Shown piece by piece: positions 30,658 through 34,191 of a stretch of DNA of 34,191 nt. A program made the position numbers and the translations under genes. How positions within the stretch are numbered: the stretch's first letter is position 1; each line of letters begins with the position of its first letter. The DNA lies in the IMG/VR virus record IMGVR_UViG_3300042988_001318, positions 1 to 34,191 of that record; one strand, given 5' to 3'. Under the pieces are notes generated by a model. The model was not told the DNA's origin. It was given only the letters and a program-made list of their open reading frames with translations, and searched no databases. Source of the stretch: a virus.

Positions 30658-30993
30658 TCAGCCCTCGAAGGCCGTCTTGGTCGCCACCGGGCGGAACACG
30701 CCAATCAAGTAGGCTTCCGAGGCGGTCGGGGTGACGGCCGAGCCGGTGGCATTCACGAAGGTGACGGCCAAGGTATCCGCGGCTTTCACACGGGCACCGA
30801 CAATGCCGATGCCGGCTTGAGCCGTGGGTTTATTGATCGAGACCACGAAGTCTCCGACTGCCAAGCCCGAGACGGTCAAGTCCTGCTCGGCTGTGGTGTT
30901 GGCCCCGACTTGCGCCGGGGAGAGCGTCACGGTGATGACGGAAAAGCCGCGCTGCTCTAGCAGTTTGGCGCTGACGATGTTGGGAGCTGCCAT
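30658..30993 (-). CDS. Small beta-rich virion protein, candidate head decoration/completion
   Basis: 111 aa, starting MAAPNIVSAKLLEQRGFSVI, with a GAGG ribosome binding site. The strands SVITVTLSPAQV, AEQDLTVSGLAVGDFVVSI and ADTLAVTFVNATG indicate a small beta-barrel or Ig-like protein, as in phage decoration or hub proteins. It is the first minus-strand gene after the coat gene, separated by the antisense endonuclease. Function inferred only from place and fold. Confidence 0.65.
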   Translation of the reverse strand: MAAPNIVSAKLLEQRGFSVITVTLSPAQVGANTTAEQDLTVSGLAVGDFVVSINKPTAQAGIGIVGARVKAADTLAVTFVNATGSAVTPTASEAYLIGVFRPVATKTAFEG

Positions 30994-31019
30994 TTTGATG
31001 TCCTCAATTGATCCAATGC

Positions 31020-31038
31020 GGTAAAATACGCTTTTACC
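31020..31038. promoter_or_regulatory. Inverted repeat upstream of antisense endonuclease
   Basis: GGTAAAA-TACGC-TTTTACC is a perfect 7-base inverted repeat, starting 17 bases before the endonuclease ATG. It contains TAAAAT, a possible -10, but no good -35 is present. It may be an operator for the endonuclease gene. Confidence 0.35.
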
Positions 31039-31054
31039 TAAACAGGGTTAGACG

Positions 31055-31780
31055 ATGTTGGAATCGTTCGGTCTGCTTCCTCATTCCCACAAGCGCGTTG
31101 CGATTGGTGATCGCTTCGACCGCTTGACCGTTCTCGCCATCGGCAAGACTGCCGACAAGAAACCGGCCTACTACGCCATTACCGCCTGCGACTGCGGGCA
31201 CCCGCCCAAGCGGGTGACGGTCAGTTCCCTTTTGCTGGGAACCTCCCGCAGTTGCGGGTGTTACGCCAAAGACGTGAACACCACACACGGCTGTTGCCCC
31301 AAAAAGGGCGCCAGCCCGCTTTACAACGTCTGGCATGGCATCAAGCACCGCTGCACCAATCCGAAAAACTCGAACTACCGTTGGTACGGTGGTCGCGGCA
31401 TCACGATCTGCCCGGAGTGGCTGAACGTCGCGAACTTCATCCGCGACATGGAACCCACTTACCGGCCCGGTTTGGAGCTTGACCGCATCGACAACGACAA
31501 GGGGTATTCCCCCGACAACTGCCGCTGGGTCACGCACCGCACCAACTGCAAGAACACCCCGACCGCTCTGCTCATTGAGTACAACGGAGAGGCTAAGTCC
31601 CTTTACGAATGGAGCCAGTCCACCGGGCTGTCCGTGACTACGATCCGCGCTCGACAACGGTACGGGTGGAGCGTCGAAAAGACGCTGACCACCCCTGCCG
31701 ATCCCAAGCGTGTTCGTTCCGGTCATATCGCTGCGCTCGCTAGGAAGCTCAGAAGCCTAGAGGCCGAACTAGCCGATTAG
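31055..31780 (+). CDS. HNH-type homing endonuclease, antisense behind coat gene
   Basis: 241 aa. N-terminal zinc-type Cys set (CDCG 45-48, SCGC 66-69). The core is LYNVWHGIKHRCTNPKN, WYGGRGITICPEWL and LELDRIDNDKGYSPDNCRW followed by THRTNCKN, the signature of a common phage HNH family (D143, D146, N155, W158). A C-terminal NUMOD/helix-turn-helix segment follows (KSLYEWSQSTGLSVTTIRARQ). The gene is on the opposite strand to all neighbours, and its last 12 bases overlap the 3' end of the coat gene. CAGGG acts as a plausible ribosome binding site. Clearly a mobile intergenic insertion. Confidence 0.85.
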   Translation: MLESFGLLPHSHKRVAIGDRFDRLTVLAIGKTADKKPAYYAITACDCGHPPKRVTVSSLLLGTSRSCGCYAKDVNTTHGCCPKKGASPLYNVWHGIKHRCTNPKNSNYRWYGGRGITICPEWLNVANFIRDMEPTYRPGLELDRIDNDKGYSPDNCRWVTHRTNCKNTPTALLIEYNGEAKSLYEWSQSTGLSVTTIRARQRYGWSVEKTLTTPADPKRVRSGHIAALARKLRSLEAELAD

Positions 31781-33034
31781 CTTCACCGCCAACTCAGGAT
31801 ATATTGCCTTCCACCCGTACAAGATATCAATACGGGTTATGTGCGTATCTGTCATAGCGTCATAATACCCTTTCACGATACGCAGGGACAAGCCAGCCGC
31901 CTTACTCGAAGCCCTCGCAGACTCCCCGTTACCTTGCGGCAATGGCAGATCGGCGCAGGCCAGCGTGTAAGCGTTGCGATGGAAAGCCAAGTTGACCGGG
32001 TAGCTGTTGGTCGCCCCATAGCCTTGCAGCGAGGTCAAAGTCGCGTTGTTCACGAATGCGCCGCTGGAGGCGTAGACGTTCTGGAACGGCCCAGAAAACA
32101 CGGGATACGGCAAGATTTTGAGCGACGTTCCACCCGAGGTATAAGCCTCGGTGACAACGAAGTTCTTCAGCACGCCAGTGGAGACCCGCGACTGCGGATT
32201 GACGGCGTAGCAGTCGGAGAACGTCACGCTGGTCCCCGCCGACAGGTTCGCGCCCAGGCTGTTGATCGTCAGCGTAAACGGCGTGGTTGCGTCGGATTGA
32301 ACCGTGTTGGCCCCACCCTGCACCCCGTTGATGGTGTTGGTCTTGGCGCCGCTCAAAGCTGTAGCGTTATGGGCGATGACGTTCTGATCCCGCACGAAGT
32401 TGAAGCCCAGCACCGAGTCTGCCACGTAGCCCTTATCGAACTGCCGCGAGATTTTCGTGGGGTTGTTGAACAGCGAGCTGTGCGCCTGCACGATGCCGGT
32501 GTTCGTCGCGGGCGAGATGACGCAATAACGGTCCTCATCCATCGGGGCCGCTTCCTCATCGAGCCTCTGCCCAGCCGCCAGAATCGCCGCGATCGCCTGC
32601 GCGCTGGTCGGGGTGCCGATCAGTTGGCCCGGGGTGCCGACTGCGTTGTGGGTGTAGAGCGACATCTGGCTCAGGCCGTCATAGTCGATTTTGTTCGCAA
32701 TCGCGGCCATCGCGGGCGCGATGATCCTCTGTTTGAAATCATCCATGCTCAACGCCAGATCGGCGCTGGTGAACGCCATCGCCACATTAGCCTGCGTGGT
32801 CAGCATCACCGGAACGTAGGTTTCCACCGAGGCCTGCGGCTCGATCACCGGTCCGGTCCCGACCGTGTAACGGGTCGGTTTGCGGACGTTCAACGTGGCG
32901 CCGATCTTGGCGCCCGAAACGGCGAATTGGTCGTCATAGGCACGGTTGACGTGCTTGCTGAAGCCCAACATATTTTCGAGGATCTCAAGAGCCTCAAAGG
33001 TAATCTTGCTGGTAGTGAGTAATGAATTAGCCAT
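31769..33034 (-). CDS. Major capsid protein, P22 coat (gp5) family
   Basis: 421 aa, close to the 430 aa of P22 coat. The N-terminal region (MANSLLTTSKITFEALEILEN, KIGATLNVRKPTRYTVGTG, NVAMAFTSADLALSMDDF) and the central PATNTGIVQAHSSLFN and RQFDKGYVADSVLGFNFVRDQN follow the family; FTLTINSLGANLSAGTSVTF lies where P22 coat carries its inserted I-domain. It assembles with the scaffold protein into a T=7-type procapsid, inferred from the family. A good ribosome binding site (AAGG) precedes the ATG at 33032-33034. Confidence 0.9.
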   Translation of the reverse strand: MANSLLTTSKITFEALEILENMLGFSKHVNRAYDDQFAVSGAKIGATLNVRKPTRYTVGTGPVIEPQASVETYVPVMLTTQANVAMAFTSADLALSMDDFKQRIIAPAMAAIANKIDYDGLSQMSLYTHNAVGTPGQLIGTPTSAQAIAAILAAGQRLDEEAAPMDEDRYCVISPATNTGIVQAHSSLFNNPTKISRQFDKGYVADSVLGFNFVRDQNVIAHNATALSGAKTNTINGVQGGANTVQSDATTPFTLTINSLGANLSAGTSVTFSDCYAVNPQSRVSTGVLKNFVVTEAYTSGGTSLKILPYPVFSGPFQNVYASSGAFVNNATLTSLQGYGATNSYPVNLAFHRNAYTLACADLPLPQGNGESARASSKAAGLSLRIVKGYYDAMTDTHITRIDILYGWKAIYPELAVKLIG

Positions 33035-33046
33035 GATCGTGTCACC

Positions 33047-33973
33047 TTACTTGCGGGCGGAATGTTTCAACGCGCGCCACTTGTCGTAGTCCCCAGCCTG
33101 CTCCAGCGCTTCGAGCTGCGCGTCGAAGTTGACGGCAGGCGCCGCACCGGACCCACGGAGCGGGCTGATCGGAGCGGGGGCTTTGGATACAGGTCGGGGC
33201 GTGGCGGGCGGTTCTTGGGGCGTCAAGGTGCTGATGAGCTGACCGAGGCGGACGGCTGCGTGCGCCGGGCGCATCCGCGCCAGCGCTTGCAGTTCTTGCG
33301 GCGAATTTGCCAAAAGATAGGCAAGCTCTGGGCCTTGCTCGTGCGTGGCCAGGATCTCGACCACGCCGGGGTTGCCCTGAAGGAGCGGCGCAAGCCGTTC
33401 CCCGGTGACGACCTCGTTATAGTCGGGATGGCGGGCGCGGGCTTGGTCTTCCCGAGTACGTATCTCGGCAACGGTCCGAACCCGTTCCTGTTCGGCTTGG
33501 AAGGCAGCTAACTCCTGGCGGGCTTCATGCCGTGCCATGTCGCGGAGGTAGTTTCTGTCCAGCTCCCCGTCTTGGTAATTCTCGGGCGAGGGAGGGCCGC
33601 CCGATGCCTGGGCTTCTGTTGGGGCTTGCGAGGGTTGCCCGTTTCGCTCCAAAAGCGCTAGGGCGCGATCCAATTGCGCCTGCATCGCGTCGGCCCGCCT
33701 TTGCGCATCGCTGCGTTCGCGGACTAGCTCATCAATCCTTTTCTGCACTCCACGGGGTGGCTTGGCTTTCGCTTCGGCTTCCGTGGTTTCCTCAGTGGAC
33801 GATTCTGAGTCTTCCGGTTCTTCGGAAGGGGTTGCGTCCGGTTCGGCCGGCTCGGTCGGAGTTTCCTCGTTCACGGTCACGAGGCTTTGCGCATAAGCCA
33901 CTTGATCCGCGGGCGTGGTCACGACGATTCGAGGGGCTTCCGCCCCGTCTGATACGGGTAAGGTTTCAGTCAC
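33047..33973 (-). CDS. Scaffolding protein (P22 gp8-like position)
   Basis: 308 aa, near P22 scaffold (303 aa). Acidic low-complexity N-terminus (about 35-70), helical core rich in Q, E, R and A (about 76-190), and a C-terminal helix pair ending DKWRALKHSARK, basic like the coat-binding end of P22 gp8. The start is GTG 33971-33973, because the preceding ATG runs at once into TGA; GGAG lies six bases upstream. It is the first gene of the structural operon and directly precedes the coat gene, as expected for a scaffold that directs coat assembly and leaves before packaging. Confidence 0.8.
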   Translation of the reverse strand: MTETLPVSDGAEAPRIVVTTPADQVAYAQSLVTVNEETPTEPAEPDATPSEEPEDSESSTEETTEAEAKAKPPRGVQKRIDELVRERSDAQRRADAMQAQLDRALALLERNGQPSQAPTEAQASGGPPSPENYQDGELDRNYLRDMARHEARQELAAFQAEQERVRTVAEIRTREDQARARHPDYNEVVTGERLAPLLQGNPGVVEILATHEQGPELAYLLANSPQELQALARMRPAHAAVRLGQLISTLTPQEPPATPRPVSKAPAPISPLRGSGAAPAVNFDAQLEALEQAGDYDKWRALKHSARK

Positions 33974-34053
33974 ATGGTTCTCCAGCGAAGGGAGTAGCGC
34001 GCCTCACGGCGTGGGGGAGCCCGGTTTGTGGTGATCCGGTAACACTCGCGCGA

Positions 34054-34084
34054 TTTATATCACACCTGGTAGGGGAATACTCAA
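34054..34084 (-). promoter_or_regulatory. Extended -10 promoter of structural operon
   Basis: On the minus strand: TTGAGT (complement of 34079-34084), 19-base spacer, TGA-TATAAA (-10 at complement of 34054-34059, with TGn before it). The long spacer is offset by the extended -10. Start of transcription is expected near 34047, about 75 bases before the scaffold GTG. Confidence 0.6.
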
Positions 34085-34088
34085 TCAG

Positions 34089-34104
34089 CCACTACATCTA
34101 GTGG
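34089..34104. promoter_or_regulatory. Inverted repeat just upstream of structural promoter
   Basis: CCACTA-CATC-TAGTGG, perfect 6-base arms, ends five bases upstream of the -35 element. Its position suits an activator or late regulator site. Confidence 0.45.
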
Positions 34105-34123
34105 TTGGCGGTTTCCATCAGGC

Positions 34124-34150
34124 AAAAAAAAGCCCCGGAGGGCCGGGGCT
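34124..34150 (-). terminator. Strong intrinsic terminator, leftward
   Basis: AGCCCCGG (34131-34138), loop AGGG, CCGGGGCT (34143-34150); on the minus strand the eight-base stem is followed by eight T (complement of 34124-34131). It stops transcripts arriving from genes to the right (presumably portal/terminase) just before the structural promoter. Confidence 0.85.
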
Positions 34151-34191
34151 CAACTCATGTAAGGAGAAAAACGGGGGTCTTGATTCTACCC

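Larger units (their letters stand above)
34009..34191. other. Non-coding control region at right edge
   Basis: No gene is visible here. The stretch holds the structural promoter (34054-34084), an inverted repeat (34089-34104) and a strong leftward terminator (34124-34150). The final 40 bases show an AAGGAG at 34160 but no clear reading frame before the edge. Confidence 0.6.

Noticed and set aside
31034-31726. Minus-strand frame of 230 codons opposite the homing endonuclease
   Set aside because: Zinc and HNH-type motifs are on the plus strand; this frame is Val/Gly/Arg-rich without motifs.
31841-33022. Long plus-strand open frame of about 390 codons antisense to the coat gene
   Set aside because: Arg/His/Gly-rich composition typical of an antisense frame in GC-rich DNA, no ribosome binding site, and the minus strand encodes a recognisable coat protein.
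1-34191. CRISPR array or diversity-generating retroelement
   Set aside because: No regularly spaced direct repeats with unique spacers; the repeat array at 6.1 kb is too short-period. No reverse transcriptase or template/variable repeat pair.

Overview
The window is part of a tailed bacteriophage or prophage genome, most likely a podovirus with a P22-type head. Nearly every gene overlaps the next by 1-8 bases (ATGA, TGATG or GTGA junctions), coding density is very high, and the recognisable genes are phage genes: P22-like coat, gp4-like and gp10-like tail-machine proteins, ejection proteins with a lytic transglycosylase, a tail spike, endolysin, holin candidate, a primase-helicase, an exonuclease-RecT pair and Rha. 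The DNA is GC-rich by eye, with Gram-negative style lysis genes (lipoprotein, membrane coiled-coil protein), so a GC-rich Pseudomonadota host is the best guess; the genus cannot be told. No integrase, CI repressor, terminase, portal, tRNA or CRISPR array is visible.

Layout. 1-5967 (minus): a run of small unknown genes, VRR-NUC nuclease, C5-cytosine methyltransferase, an exported glycosidase-like protein, then lipoprotein, lysozyme, holin candidate and membrane coiled-coil protein; one HNH gene (4200-4625) is inserted in antisense with its own promoter. 6044-6249: repeat array resembling replication iterons. 6250-9005 (minus): primase-helicase, HNH protein, small Cys protein and a Cro-like regulator. 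9006-9112: divergent promoter/operator region. 9113-14855 (plus): early operon with small proteins, exonuclease, an HNH gene wedged before RecT, Rha, a cluster of small zinc-type proteins and a PP-loop ATPase. 14856-15354: non-coding with several hairpins. 15355-16068 (plus): KilA-N gene broken by an in-frame TGA. 16093-33973 (minus): structural operon read from scaffold and coat through tail completion, ejection proteins and spike to distal tail proteins, with one plus-strand homing-type endonuclease behind the coat gene. 34054-34150: structural promoter plus a strong terminator for transcripts entering from the right.

How it works together. The Cro-like protein probably controls the divergent 9.0 kb promoters. 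The left arm replicates DNA (primase-helicase, probably acting at the adjacent repeats), modifies it (methyltransferase) and later lyses the cell; the right early arm recombines DNA and modulates the host. The structural arm assembles a P22-type procapsid and short tail. Since the left arm runs off base 1 right after lysis genes, and the structural arm begins at scaffold without portal or terminase, the missing packaging genes probably lie in the gap that would join the two ends of a circular or permuted genome.

Most notable: a LamG-like domain spliced into the gp10-like protein, the iteron-like array, an exported glycosidase-like protein beside the lysis genes, a KilA-N gene whose stop codon sits in a hairpin loop, a PP-loop ATPase with possible Fe-S cysteines, and four HNH-type endonuclease genes, one with an apparently leaderless promoter.
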